Shown here: one piece after another, positions 56,592 to 64,000 of the stretch
How the letters are laid out: each line of letters starts with the position of its first letter
Position numbering within the stretch: position 1 is the stretch's first letter
From: DASXZH01 sp036502005
GTDB lineage: Bacteria; Armatimonadota; Fimbriimonadia; Fimbriimonadales; Fimbriimonadaceae
Reading direction: 5' to 3'
Length of the DNA: 64,000 bases
Assembly (NCBI GenBank): GCA_036502005.1
Contig: DASXZH010000011.1
Location: forward strand, 1-64,000
Translations under genes and position numbers: made by a program
The notes under the pieces: model-generated
Seen by the model: the letters and a program-made list of their open reading frames with translations, nothing else
Databases searched by the model: none
What the model was told of the DNA's origin: nothing

Positions 56592-57941
56592 ATGACGATT
56601 AGGGCGATTTTATTGGGTGCCGTTGCCGGAGTGAGCGTTATGGCGCAGGCCGCCCTCCACTTCGACGGCAGAGCGAAGCTTACTGTCCCCTACACCCCAA
56701 AACTAGATATCGTCCACGGCATTACCCTGGAAGCTTGGGTGAGGGCCGATTCCGGCCTTAATGAAAGGCAGACCAGCAACTATTTCATTTCCCGCAACTA
56801 CGGCAGCGGCGGCTACGGCATCCTAGCCCGCAGAGGCGCGGTTGAGGCAACCGGGTGGTCTCCCGAACCGAACGAGACCGGCCGAATCGTGCCGGGAACC
56901 TGGACTCACGTCGCCTATGTCAGTGATAACCGAATATCCAAACTCTATTTAAACGGGCAATTGGTGGGCGAACAGACGATCAAGCATGTCTTTTTTCCAT
57001 CACTTATGCCTCTCATCTTGGGCGGAAGCCCCTTCACGGAGGGTGGGAAAAGCTGCCATTGGACTGGCGCATTGGCAGATGTTGCCATCTGGTCAAGACC
57101 TTTAGATAAAGGTCAAATTCGCCGCACGATGGAGCGCCGTTTAAACGGCAACGAACCGAACCTTATCGCTTATTTCCCTATGGATGAAATGGCTGGAGAG
57201 GGAGTTCACGACCTGACCGGCCACACTTTGGGAGCCAAGATCGGCGGCCCCGCAGACAAGGAGAATGATCGGCCGGAATGGCGCCAGGGGCCCGAAGTTG
57301 CCGGCGCGAGCACGTTTGGAAACAGGGCAAAGGCGGAGGGGGCTTCCGTGCTTGAGCAACGCACTTCATCAATTGGACTGACACGCGATTTCCATCGCCG
57401 CGCCGTAACTTTCGAAGCCTACGACACAAGGGAGAAGCGTCTCCTGCCGCTTAACTATCAGTTCAAGCAGAACGTCGGTCTTAGCGGATCTCTATTTCAC
57501 TCAGGATCGACCTATATGATCCATGAGGGGTCATTCCCGTACATCGTGTTGGATGATAAGCAGCAGATGGTTTTTATGCATCCCGGAACCTTCGGAACAG
57601 CTTATCTTGGAGCGGTTGCGACGGCGACCATTAGCGAACCCGGCACCTACCTCGTATCGGGCGCATTCGCAAGGGAAAACAATCTGCGAGCTGGCGACGG
57701 CGTCCGCGTGGTCGTTTACCGAAACGACGACATCGCTCACCCCTTGGTAGATGGAGTGATTTCGAGTCAACATAAGGTCGATCCGCTAAACCCCTTTGCC
57801 GGCGACGGTGTTGTGCCGTTTAATTTTTCGGTAGATCTTAAGACCTTGCAGACTTTGCACTTCGTGGTTTTTTCCGGTCCGAAAAACGTGGACGGCACTT
57901 ACGATCTAACCGCGTTAAAGTTTGTGGCCACGCGCCAATAG
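56592..57941 (+). CDS. Secreted LamG-domain protein
   Basis: A 449-residue exported protein. ATG 56592 gives a signal peptide (AILLGAVAGVSVMAQA); a longer in-frame reading from 56418 crosses the toxin end and is rejected. Residues about 20-200 are a LamG/concanavalin-like domain: HFDGRAKLTVPYTPKLDIVH, GITLEAWVRAD, GTWTHVAYVSDNRISKLYLN and WTGALADVAIWSRPLDKGQI. The remaining 240 residues are beta-rich and unrecognised. LamG domains bind carbohydrate or protein. It is probably a surface-binding protein. Confidence 0.85.
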   Translation: MTIRAILLGAVAGVSVMAQAALHFDGRAKLTVPYTPKLDIVHGITLEAWVRADSGLNERQTSNYFISRNYGSGGYGILARRGAVEATGWSPEPNETGRIVPGTWTHVAYVSDNRISKLYLNGQLVGEQTIKHVFFPSLMPLILGGSPFTEGGKSCHWTGALADVAIWSRPLDKGQIRRTMERRLNGNEPNLIAYFPMDEMAGEGVHDLTGHTLGAKIGGPADKENDRPEWRQGPEVAGASTFGNRAKAEGASVLEQRTSSIGLTRDFHRRAVTFEAYDTREKRLLPLNYQFKQNVGLSGSLFHSGSTYMIHEGSFPYIVLDDKQQMVFMHPGTFGTAYLGAVATATISEPGTYLVSGAFARENNLRAGDGVRVVVYRNDDIAHPLVDGVISSQHKVDPLNPFAGDGVVPFNFSVDLKTLQTLHFVVFSGPKNVDGTYDLTALKFVATRQ

Positions 57942-58031
57942 CGCCGACGGGTAGTAAACGCACATGGAACGCCGAAGGAGCCAGTCACTAAGCTGCAAAT
58001 CGGCTTCGCCCCCCTAGATCCGGATGCGCTT

Positions 58032-58409
58032 ATGGTGCCAAAAGCAGCGCTAATAGATTTGTCGAGCGCCAAGAAGACGGCAGAGTTGAACATTCAGGAG
58101 CCTGTTTCAGGTGCGTATCCGGACTATGCAGCCGCTTTGTTCCTGATCCGTCCCAATAATGAGGCCCAGTTCAGCGTGCCCGAAGCGATGGGCGACTACT
58201 ATCGTGATCAGCGTGAGTACAAGAAAGCAGTTCCGCTTTATTGGCAGGCGTATAGCGCCATGCACTACTACATTCCTGTACGCGACTGGAAGCCGTTAGT
58301 AAAGATGGGTGACTGTTTGGAAGCGCTCGGCCAGCATCAAGATGCCGAAAAAGCATACAAGCAAGCGAAACAGCTTGAAGCGAAGGACCCTACTGCACCG
58401 ACGCGCTAG
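58032..58409 (+). CDS. TPR-like protein, possibly missing its 5' end
   Basis: A 125-residue protein with a TPR-like second half: QFSVPEAMGDYYRDQREYKK, AVPLYWQAYSAM and MGDCLEALGQHQDAEKAYKQ. The coding look extends about 25 codons upstream of ATG 58032 (PVTKLQIGFAPLDPDALM) without any start codon before the stop of the LamG gene, which is in the same phase. It may be a fragment of a longer gene or start at a non-standard codon. A dispersed repeat copy begins just after its stop. Confidence 0.5.
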   Translation: MVPKAALIDLSSAKKTAELNIQEPVSGAYPDYAAALFLIRPNNEAQFSVPEAMGDYYRDQREYKKAVPLYWQAYSAMHYYIPVRDWKPLVKMGDCLEALGQHQDAEKAYKQAKQLEAKDPTAPTR

Positions 58410-58417
58410 GTCGTCGA

Positions 58418-58545
58418 TCCGATCCCCCTCTTCCTGCGCTCCGGGGAGCCGATCCCATTCGGGGGGCAAGGGGGAAACCTGGCCGATGGCTCGTGCTGTT
58501 TGGTGCCCCTTTTCGAGGAGGAGAGGGGGCCAAGGGTAGAGGTCA
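58418..58545 (+). repeat. Dispersed GC-rich repeat, copy after the TPR gene
   Basis: CCCCCTCTTCCTGCGCTCCG, then CCATTCGGGGGGCAAGGGGGAAAC, then CGATGGCTCGTGCTG, then GAGGAGGAGAGGGGGCCAAGGG. The order of segments is the same as in the units inside lutB at 28226-28540. Confidence 0.7.
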
Positions 58546-58641
58546 TAGCTATCAACTTATGAATTTCCCACCTAATGCATCCCTTTGTGATATCATTAAA
58601 GGGACTGATGTAAGTTTTATATCGTTGAGGAGAGTAAGGTT

Positions 58642-59112
58642 ATGGCAACAGAGGATCCACTACTTCGGTTTGTTACGCCCTTGAAAGGCACTCGGGCAAA
58701 GGTGGCTGCTGTGCTGTCTGACATGGCGGGCGCAGGTTTTCAGCCTTTTATCGCCCAAGCACTCAGAACTCCTTCCGAAGAGGCTGCTCATGTGGCAAAT
58801 GGCACGAGTCAGACTATGAATAGCCAACATCTAGCAGGGCCTGATGGTTTGAGTCGAGCCGCCGACGTTGTGGACCACCGCTGGGGATGGAGCCCCCCTG
58901 CGGATTCCCACTATTGGCTGTATCTTGGTCGTTGTGCCCTGCTACACGGTCTTGGGTGGGGAGGTTTGTTCAACCTTAAAGAGCCATATAGACAAAAGCT
59001 CGTGGATTTTCTTACAGATAACTCCACACCCTTCCATCCCGCGAATTGGATGGATTCGCGATTGGGATTCGACCCAGCCCATTTGCAACAGATTCAAGAT
59101 GTCACCCCCTAG
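58642..59112 (+). CDS. M15-type peptidoglycan peptidase-like protein
   Basis: A 156-residue protein from ATG 58642 (GAGGAG upstream). The sequence RTPSEEAAHVANGTSQTMNS followed by QHLAGPDGLSRAADVVD matches the M15/VanY-type zinc peptidases and phage endolysins, where H and D in SQHL...AADV bind zinc, and GRCALLHGLGWGGLFN supplies the last region. No signal peptide, as in endolysins that rely on a holin or act after lysis. It could be a domesticated phage lysin; no other phage gene is near. Confidence 0.75.
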   Translation: MATEDPLLRFVTPLKGTRAKVAAVLSDMAGAGFQPFIAQALRTPSEEAAHVANGTSQTMNSQHLAGPDGLSRAADVVDHRWGWSPPADSHYWLYLGRCALLHGLGWGGLFNLKEPYRQKLVDFLTDNSTPFHPANWMDSRLGFDPAHLQQIQDVTP

Positions 59113-59163
59113 TTGTTAGGACTTTATCGAGGTGCAACGCGAAACTGGCGGTCTTATTTTACG

Positions 59164-60204
59164 TTAGCTGCGTTTTCGTCTTTTACCAACGCCCAATATC
59201 GCAACTCCGAAAATCGGAGTCAGCAAATAGAACGGGTTTAACCGGGATGGCGCCGTTGGGACTGCCGCTGCACTTCGTCTCTTCTCAAAGTAAATGTCAT
59301 CCGCAGCGGGCCGAGGAAAATCGTTATCAACAAACGTTTCCACCTGTACATTGTCAGGAATCGCTTCTGCCGGGATCTTCACTTGCTTCGCAAGAAGCGC
59401 GGAATCAGCTTCCGGAATCGGTGAGGTCCAACTAGGCGTCTTCCAAGTCTCGCCGTTGGGGCCGATGTTAGCGTCATAATCGCCAACCGAAACGAAGTAA
59501 ACGCGCAGGGTGCCTTTTTTATTCACCAAGATATTCGAGCTCGGCACGTAGAACGGGTTATAGGGATTTTGAGTGTGAAAGCTCATTCGGATCGTCCCCG
59601 TCGAGGCGGCAAGCTTCGTTTTATCGGTCACCTTGAAAGCGGTGAGGAACCAGCCGCGGCCGCAATAGCGCTCCGCCCATTTCTCCACTTCGGGCGTGGA
59701 AACATACCCGTGCTCGTTCATCCAGTCGTTGACCGCCTGGGCGCTTTTCGACCACAGCGTGGTTGCATGGTATCCCGCAACATCTGCTTCTTGAACCACC
59801 TGGACTTCGTCCGCTCGGCTTCGGCCACCGCCGAACCCTCCGGCACCCGCCATCGCCTTAAATCGATTGACGACGGGAGCAAGTGCGGCCAAGGTGTAAA
59901 ACGCTTTGTTGGAAGCTTCGTGCAACTCTGGCTTGCCCGGAGTTGGGGCGATGAAGCCAAAGTCGTTCGCGCCGGATCGGAAGTTGGCGTTCCGAATGAA
60001 GTGCTCGGTTTGGGTAGCCTCGTCCCAAATGACGATGTTTGTTTGATCCCCGAAGACCACCGGCTTACCCGGAGGGCCAACACCAGAACAAGCCCAAAGG
60101 GAACTGGCTAGGGCGCTTGCGCCCAAAGTGACCGCCCCTGCTTTGCTTAAGAGGGAGATTGCGGATCGACGAGAAAGGTTCGGATTAAGATGGGCGTTTA
60201 CCAT
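59164..60204 (-). CDS. Tat-exported DUF2330-like protein with C-terminal anchor
   Basis: A 346-residue protein. The N-terminus is a Tat-like signal (SRRSAISLLSKAGAVTLGAS, twin Arg) ending at a Cys (WAC) that may be lipidated. The body has the DUF2330 pattern: DQTNIVIWDEATQTEHFIRN, DFGFIAPTPGKPELHE and RGWFLTAFKVTDK. The C-terminus has a hydrophobic helix followed by KRRKRS, which looks like a cell-surface sorting or stop-transfer anchor. Function is unknown. Confidence 0.78.
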   Translation of the reverse strand: MVNAHLNPNLSRRSAISLLSKAGAVTLGASALASSLWACSGVGPPGKPVVFGDQTNIVIWDEATQTEHFIRNANFRSGANDFGFIAPTPGKPELHEASNKAFYTLAALAPVVNRFKAMAGAGGFGGGRSRADEVQVVQEADVAGYHATTLWSKSAQAVNDWMNEHGYVSTPEVEKWAERYCGRGWFLTAFKVTDKTKLAASTGTIRMSFHTQNPYNPFYVPSSNILVNKKGTLRVYFVSVGDYDANIGPNGETWKTPSWTSPIPEADSALLAKQVKIPAEAIPDNVQVETFVDNDFPRPAADDIYFEKRRSAAAVPTAPSRLNPFYLLTPIFGVAILGVGKRRKRS

Positions 60205-60499
60205 GACCCTCAGACGCGCGGGACTGGAATATTGTTACGGAACGTTATAAAACCCGCAGAGTCGTTTTGAGCGAAATAATGGAGCTTATTCAAAACGCTA
60301 ACTTGGTGCCCCCTTTTAGCGAGGCACGAGCGAAACTGGAAGGGGTTACAGGTGGGCCGTCGCGATTAGTGTTGCAACCAGCCCAGAAATCCCAGGTGCA
60401 TTCTCGCAAGGCAAACCCAGGGGCAGGCGAGAAAAAACGTAGCTAATGCGATGTTTGAGCTCATGGAAGCTCGGCGAGAATTAGCACTTGCGAACAAAG

Positions 60500-61357
60500 C
60501 TAAGCCTGGATAAAGTCTCGCACCAAGACCGCAATCTCGTCGGCAGAAACATCCAACGCGAAATGCCCTCCATCCAGAACATGAATCTCCGCTTCGCGAA
60601 CATCCTGACGATAGGCTTCCGGCTCGCTAAGCTCGAAAGAAGCATCGTACTTGCCCCAAACAACCATTAGCCGAGGCTGATTCTCTCGCATCCAAGCCTG
60701 CCAGGTGGGATACGCTTCGACATTCGTGCGGTAGTCGTAGAAGAGATCGCTTTGAATATCTGCTTGCCCAGGTTGGCTTAGAAAAGCAAACTCGTCCGTC
60801 CACAGATCCGGATCATAACGCTCCACATTTGGGTCTTTACCGATGTGCCGGGTTCGTGTCGTTTTTAGCGAAAGCAGGTTCTCTCGAAGCGTCTGTTCGT
60901 TCGCCGCCCGATCTGCCCAAAAGGCACGCCTTGCATCCCAATTCGCCCCAAGACCCTCCTTGTGGGACACCGCGTTCTGAACGATCAAACCCTGGATCCG
61001 CTCTGGATGCGCCATCTCCATTCGGAATCCCACCGGGCCACCATAATCTTGCATGTAAAGCGTGTACCGGGAGATGCCGAGCGCTTCCGTGAAGTGATTT
61101 ATGATTTCGGCATAGTGATCGAACGTATAGGCAAACTCTTTTGGGTCCGGCCAATCGCTGTGCCCGAAGCCTGGATAGTCCGGCGCGACGAGGTGGAACT
61201 CGTTGGAGAGCCGGGCAAATAGGGGTTCGAACATTCGCGATGAAGAGGGAAGTCCGTGCAAAAGAAGCAGCGTAGGCGCGCCCTTCGGACCCGCTTCTCT
61301 GTAGAAAATGGCGACGCCGTCAACTGTTATCTTGCGGTAAGAAGTTGGGTGGTCCAT
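60500..61357 (-). CDS. Alpha/beta hydrolase (haloalkane-dehalogenase/epoxide-hydrolase type)
   Basis: A 285-residue cytoplasmic hydrolase. LLLLHGLPSSSRMFEPL supplies the oxyanion HG motif; the nucleophile elbow is LYMQDYGGPVGFRM, with Asp rather than Ser (near residue 108), as in dehalogenases and epoxide hydrolases. VVWGKYDASF holds the acid and LDGGHFALDV the catalytic His (near 266). On this strand TACGCT lies six bases before the ATG, and no ribosome-binding site is seen. Substrate not predictable. Confidence 0.87.
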   Translation of the reverse strand: MDHPTSYRKITVDGVAIFYREAGPKGAPTLLLLHGLPSSSRMFEPLFARLSNEFHLVAPDYPGFGHSDWPDPKEFAYTFDHYAEIINHFTEALGISRYTLYMQDYGGPVGFRMEMAHPERIQGLIVQNAVSHKEGLGANWDARRAFWADRAANEQTLRENLLSLKTTRTRHIGKDPNVERYDPDLWTDEFAFLSQPGQADIQSDLFYDYRTNVEAYPTWQAWMRENQPRLMVVWGKYDASFELSEPEAYRQDVREAEIHVLDGGHFALDVSADEIAVLVRDFIQA

Positions 61358-61387
61358 GGGCGGAGCGTACCACGCGATTTTATTCAG

Positions 61388-61915
61388 CTACCAGCACGGA
61401 AAATCCTTACAATATTTCTCCCAGAGATCGCCTTCCAGCGGGGGTGGAGTTGAGGAGGGTGCAAGAATCGCTCTTTGCATATGGATCTGGCCGGCGTGGT
61501 AGGCGTCGTGCTGGATAACCGTGGCAATAAGCTTCCAGCCGGGATAAAGAGTCCCATCGAAGCGTGGTCTTTCGGCATCAAAATCTTCGACCTCGGCCCA
61601 AGAACTCATCCAATAATCATGGGCTTCGTACAGCCACTTGACCAACTCGTCAAGGTTGGGCCAAATCGAATCTATTTTAGGCGATAGCTCTCGCCAACGC
61701 ACTTCTGTATCGCGAAAGCCGACGCTTCCGTAAATGATCTTGCCATTGGCCACGTGGGCGATCTGACTTAAGATCGATCCCTCCGAGTGCAGATATTCGC
61801 CGGGTTGTAATTCGAGCGAAGCCCAAGCCAGCTCTTGGGTCAGGCCTTCGATGGATTCCCGCATGGTTGCCCAAGCCATGTCAGCGAGTTTGATGAGGGT
61901 GTCGCGGTCCGCCAT
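61388..61915 (-). CDS. DinB-family protein
   Basis: A 175-residue four-helix protein of the DinB/YfiT type. The metal-binding His residues are in SQIAHVANGK (near 53) and ATVIQHDAYHAGQIHMQRA (near 136-141), the HxxxHxGQ motif of the superfamily. These enzymes are often thiol-dependent transferases. A TAGATT box lies six bases before the ATG and no ribosome-binding site is present. Confidence 0.88.
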   Translation of the reverse strand: MADRDTLIKLADMAWATMRESIEGLTQELAWASLELQPGEYLHSEGSILSQIAHVANGKIIYGSVGFRDTEVRWRELSPKIDSIWPNLDELVKWLYEAHDYWMSSWAEVEDFDAERPRFDGTLYPGWKLIATVIQHDAYHAGQIHMQRAILAPSSTPPPLEGDLWEKYCKDFPCW

Positions 61916-62069
61916 TTAGCAAATCTACCCCGCCCAGGGGCAAGAGAAAAAGGACAGGCGCGACTAGGAGGCCAGTGGTTTTATCTCCGATCCTCCCTTC
62001 GGAGTTGGAGCAATTGGGTTCATGATTCCGGCGGCCTGAAGGGCCAGCAATAACTTAGCAAATGGTGGA

Positions 62070-62096
62070 GTCTACGCCGCCTCAGGCGGCGTAGAC
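62070..62096. repeat. Perfect 12-bp hairpin
   Basis: GTCTACGCCGCC and its exact complement enclose a TCA loop. No T-tract follows on either strand. It lies in the gap between the DinB gene and a small membrane gene, 35 bp before the larger inverted repeat. Confidence 0.8.
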
Positions 62097-62131
62097 GCAG
62101 CCCTGGTAACAAGCGGCCACCTTCTAAAAGG

Positions 62132-62188
62132 CAAATCGACAAACCGATGCCTCGCCACGAAGTGGCCCAGCGAAGGTTTGTCGATTTG
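62132..62188. repeat. 57-bp inverted repeat with nested hairpin
   Basis: CAAATCGACAAACC and GGTTTGTCGATTTG are perfect 14-bp arms. Between them GCCAC-GAA-GTGGC forms a second stem. The nested shape could be a miniature element, a structured RNA or an operator for the small gene at 62227. Confidence 0.75.
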
Positions 62189-62226
62189 ACGATACAAGAA
62201 ATAACCCAAACCATTAAACTTGAGAA

Positions 62227-62460
62227 ATGAACTTAAGGCACCTTTCGGCAGACGCTCAAAAGGCCAACGCTGCTGCGGGATCCGCGTTTCTCCCTGTTGC
62301 TGGCGTGCTTTCCGTAATACTGCATGTCTTAATAGGGGACCGCTTCGAACGACTTCAGTTAGTTATTTTTTTTATTCCTGCGGCAATCGCCATGTTCTAC
62401 GTTAGGTATAGGGTCCTCAGATGGCTGGAGAATCAAGAGGCAACGCACGGGCGCGACTGA
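62227..62460 (+). CDS. Small membrane protein, 77 aa
   Basis: ATG 62227 encodes 77 residues with two hydrophobic helices (FLPVAGVLSVILHVLI and LQLVIFFIPAAIAMFYV) and a charged C-terminus. No family recognised. The nested inverted repeat at 62132-62188 lies just upstream. No good ribosome-binding site is visible. Confidence 0.5.
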   Translation: MNLRHLSADAQKANAAAGSAFLPVAGVLSVILHVLIGDRFERLQLVIFFIPAAIAMFYVRYRVLRWLENQEATHGRD

Positions 62461-62975
62461 ACACGTGACTTTGTGTTCGATCCACCTTATCGGAGGTCTC
62501 GCTAGCCCAATTCCAGAATCTTATTAGGATTATCTGGTGGAAGCTAATCTATTCGATTGCACTCAATCGGAATTCTCATGTGCGGTTGTCGGCAAATAGG
62601 CTCGTGACTCCGCTGCATCCTTAAGAGAAGGCCTCGAAGAAACCTTCACCGTTAACCGCCTTGGCCTCTCGCCGCTCCTTATCAAGTCGCTTGGAACCCG
62701 ATGTACAGCGATGGACTTGCTCGGCATTCATTGATGCAGAGGACAATACGCGGATACAAAGACCTCTGGATGCTAAGGGCCGCAATCGATGAAGAAGCGA
62801 TCCACCAGGGCGGGGTAGCATGACCACGCAGAGGAACCCGTCTAAACTCTAACTTAGTAGAACTTTAATTTCAACGCTTTGCTGCTTAGTGGTCTCGAAA
62901 ACTATGTATGACCTCAACTCTTGAAACTATTTTTATGCTGATCAACTTTGGTTCGATTCCTAATACGAACAAAAC
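62461..62975. other. Intergenic region without a supportable gene
   Basis: About 515 bases. A 68-codon minus-strand frame (62621-62827) is basic and has no recognisable motif. I see no RNA gene, terminator or repeat copy here. The promoter of the downstream exported protein is expected at its right end, where TAATAC lies 9 bases before ATG 62976. Confidence 0.5.
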
Positions 62976-64000
62976 ATGAAGATGCCTCGAAGTAAGCGCG
63001 GCAAATCCGGGCTCGTGTCGGCGGGCGTCATTGCCATATTATTACCCATTTCATCCCAGTGCACAAACTCAATCCCGGTCTTAAAGCAAAATAGTCCCGT
63101 CGAGCACGTTGTCGTTTCACGCCAAGATAGCTACATTTTCGTCACGGCCAAACTGGGATCAAAAACCCTGCGAATGTTCCTTGACAGCGCTGACCTTCAA
63201 TCAAGAGTCGCGATTACATCGCTGCCGACAGATTTCCATGGAAAAAATGTCGAACTGAAGGTTGGAAGCTTAGATTTAAATGTAGAACGGGCGGAACCTT
63301 CGGATCTTGCAGGCTTCTTAAAGAATTACAAATCCGTTGATGGAGAACTCGGGGCATCTTTTCTATCTAAGTGCGCCGTTGGCATTGATTACGAGAACCC
63401 CCACTCCACTATGGAACTGTGGCCCGGCGGCGTTAACAAAGCCGCAGCTGAGGAATGGATTGCAGCAAATTCTGGCAGAAAAACTGATGTTGTTGACTTA
63501 AAGGTAGGCCACCACGACCGAGTGGCCTTCACTGCTCTGATACAAAACGTGCCTTTCGAAATGTGTGTTGACACAGGGGCCACTGCTACCGCTTTGTCGG
63601 ACGAGAGGCCAATCCCGAAAGAATGGTCGCTGATCATTAATGGGAGCGCTTCAGGTTACGGCGGAGACATTCAGGCAAAGATTTATCTCCCGGACTTTTT
63701 GAAAGCAGGGGCTTATTCCTTTCTCAACCGTTGTGTATGTCAGGTTCCTATAGGTGCAAATATTTTCTCTCCGTGCGGCAGCGGAGTGCCGCGAGTTGTC
63801 ATCGACTTTAAAGACGAGAAAATGTATCTGCCCGAGCCTAACGGTGTTCAAGAGGACTGGGATTGGGCTCTTACAGGATTATTCGGCTGGCATTTTGTAT
63901 TTAAAAATGATGCGATCACGATTGATCGCGCCTACTACGGTGGCCCAACTGACATTTACCAGATAGAAAGTATTGGTGATCTAAAAGCAGAACAGATTTT
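62976..64000 (+). CDS. Exported retropepsin-like aspartic protease, partial
   Basis: From ATG 62976 the frame is open to the window edge (341 codons). The N-terminus is a signal or lipoprotein anchor (VSAGVIAILLPISSQC, with a Cys at the end). Two lobes follow: the first has TLRMFLDSADLQSRVAI, the second FEMCVDTGATATALSDE, whose Asp-Thr-Gly-Ala is the catalytic signature of retropepsin-like aspartic proteases. The first lobe has Asp-Ser-Ala instead of Asp-Thr-Gly. It probably cleaves proteins in the envelope. The C-terminus lies beyond the window. Confidence 0.75.
   Translation, partial: MKMPRSKRGKSGLVSAGVIAILLPISSQCTNSIPVLKQNSPVEHVVVSRQDSYIFVTAKLGSKTLRMFLDSADLQSRVAITSLPTDFHGKNVELKVGSLDLNVERAEPSDLAGFLKNYKSVDGELGASFLSKCAVGIDYENPHSTMELWPGGVNKAAAEEWIAANSGRKTDVVDLKVGHHDRVAFTALIQNVPFEMCVDTGATATALSDERPIPKEWSLIINGSASGYGGDIQAKIYLPDFLKAGAYSFLNRCVCQVPIGANIFSPCGSGVPRVVIDFKDEKMYLPEPNGVQEDWDWALTGLFGWHFVFKNDAITIDRAYYGGPTDIYQIESIGDLKAEQI

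Noticed and set aside
62621..62827. 68-aa minus-strand frame in the gap before the retropepsin-like gene
   Set aside because: Basic, no ribosome-binding site, no motif; left as unannotated intergenic sequence.
1..64000. CRISPR array
   Set aside because: No regularly spaced direct repeats were found anywhere in the window.

Overview
This is a bacterial window of roughly 53% G+C by eye, with an IS3-type transposase remnant at its left edge, one tRNA gene (Glu, CTC anticodon), many secreted or lipoprotein genes and several toxin-antitoxin modules. The gene style (H-X9-DG prepilin-type segment, GH29 and six-hairpin glycosidases next to Gfo/Idh/MocA dehydrogenase and sugar ABC transporters, LamG, CHAT and HEAT-repeat proteins, alpha-2-macroglobulin) suggests a free-living heterotroph of the Armatimonadota/Planctomycetota kind. 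That placement is a guess from content, not a phylogenetic result.

Layout. 0-6.7 kb is an AT-richer accessory region of mostly unrecognised genes. It holds a membrane zinc-finger protein, an XRE regulator, a tight four-gene cluster whose first three products all end in a run of prolines plus Lys/Arg, a two-TM GAF protein with a tiny basic partner, and a three-gene unit ending in a PD-(D/E)XK-like nuclease. 7-8.6 kb carries a DUF4142-type secreted protein and a Phd/PIN toxin-antitoxin pair. 8.6-19.6 kb is a five-gene forward operon: phosphoglycerate-mutase-like pseudoenzyme, repeat-rich lipoprotein with HEAT repeats, polytopic membrane protein, alpha-2-macroglobulin with an intact thioester, and a VanW-domain protein. 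20.3-30.3 kb is an L-rhamnose route: ABC importer (ATPase, two permeases, binding lipoprotein), a fused rhamnulose-1-phosphate aldolase/lactaldehyde dehydrogenase, then LutABC, which would take the resulting L-lactate to pyruvate. Rhamnose isomerase and rhamnulokinase are not in the window. The lutB frame carries an in-frame block of about 540 nt made of dispersed repeat copies.

30.3-33.2 kb has a TPR protein, a Clp-N-only protein and an alpha-L-fucosidase. The tRNA-Glu gene at 33.4 kb marks the start of a second accessory stretch (33.5-42 kb) with decayed genes, a Panacea/PemK-like pair flanked by short stem-loop repeats, and a HicBA pair with a frameshifted toxin. 42-49.4 kb is a carbohydrate locus (esterase, six-hairpin glycosidase, Gfo/Idh/MocA dehydrogenase, and a binding lipoprotein with two permeases). 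49.5-64 kb holds a secreted CHAT peptidase, HEAT protein, a frameshifted esterase, a third toxin-antitoxin pair with a doubly frameshifted toxin, a LamG protein, an M15-like peptidase, a DUF2330-like protein, an alpha/beta hydrolase, a DinB protein and, running off the right edge, a secreted retropepsin-like protein.

Two cross-cutting observations. Several conserved genes are broken by what look like single-base deletions, at least three of them in short homopolymers, so either assembly errors or recent decay must be excluded. Several genes have a TANNNT -10 box 6-8 nt before the start codon and no Shine-Dalgarno, which suggests leaderless mRNAs.
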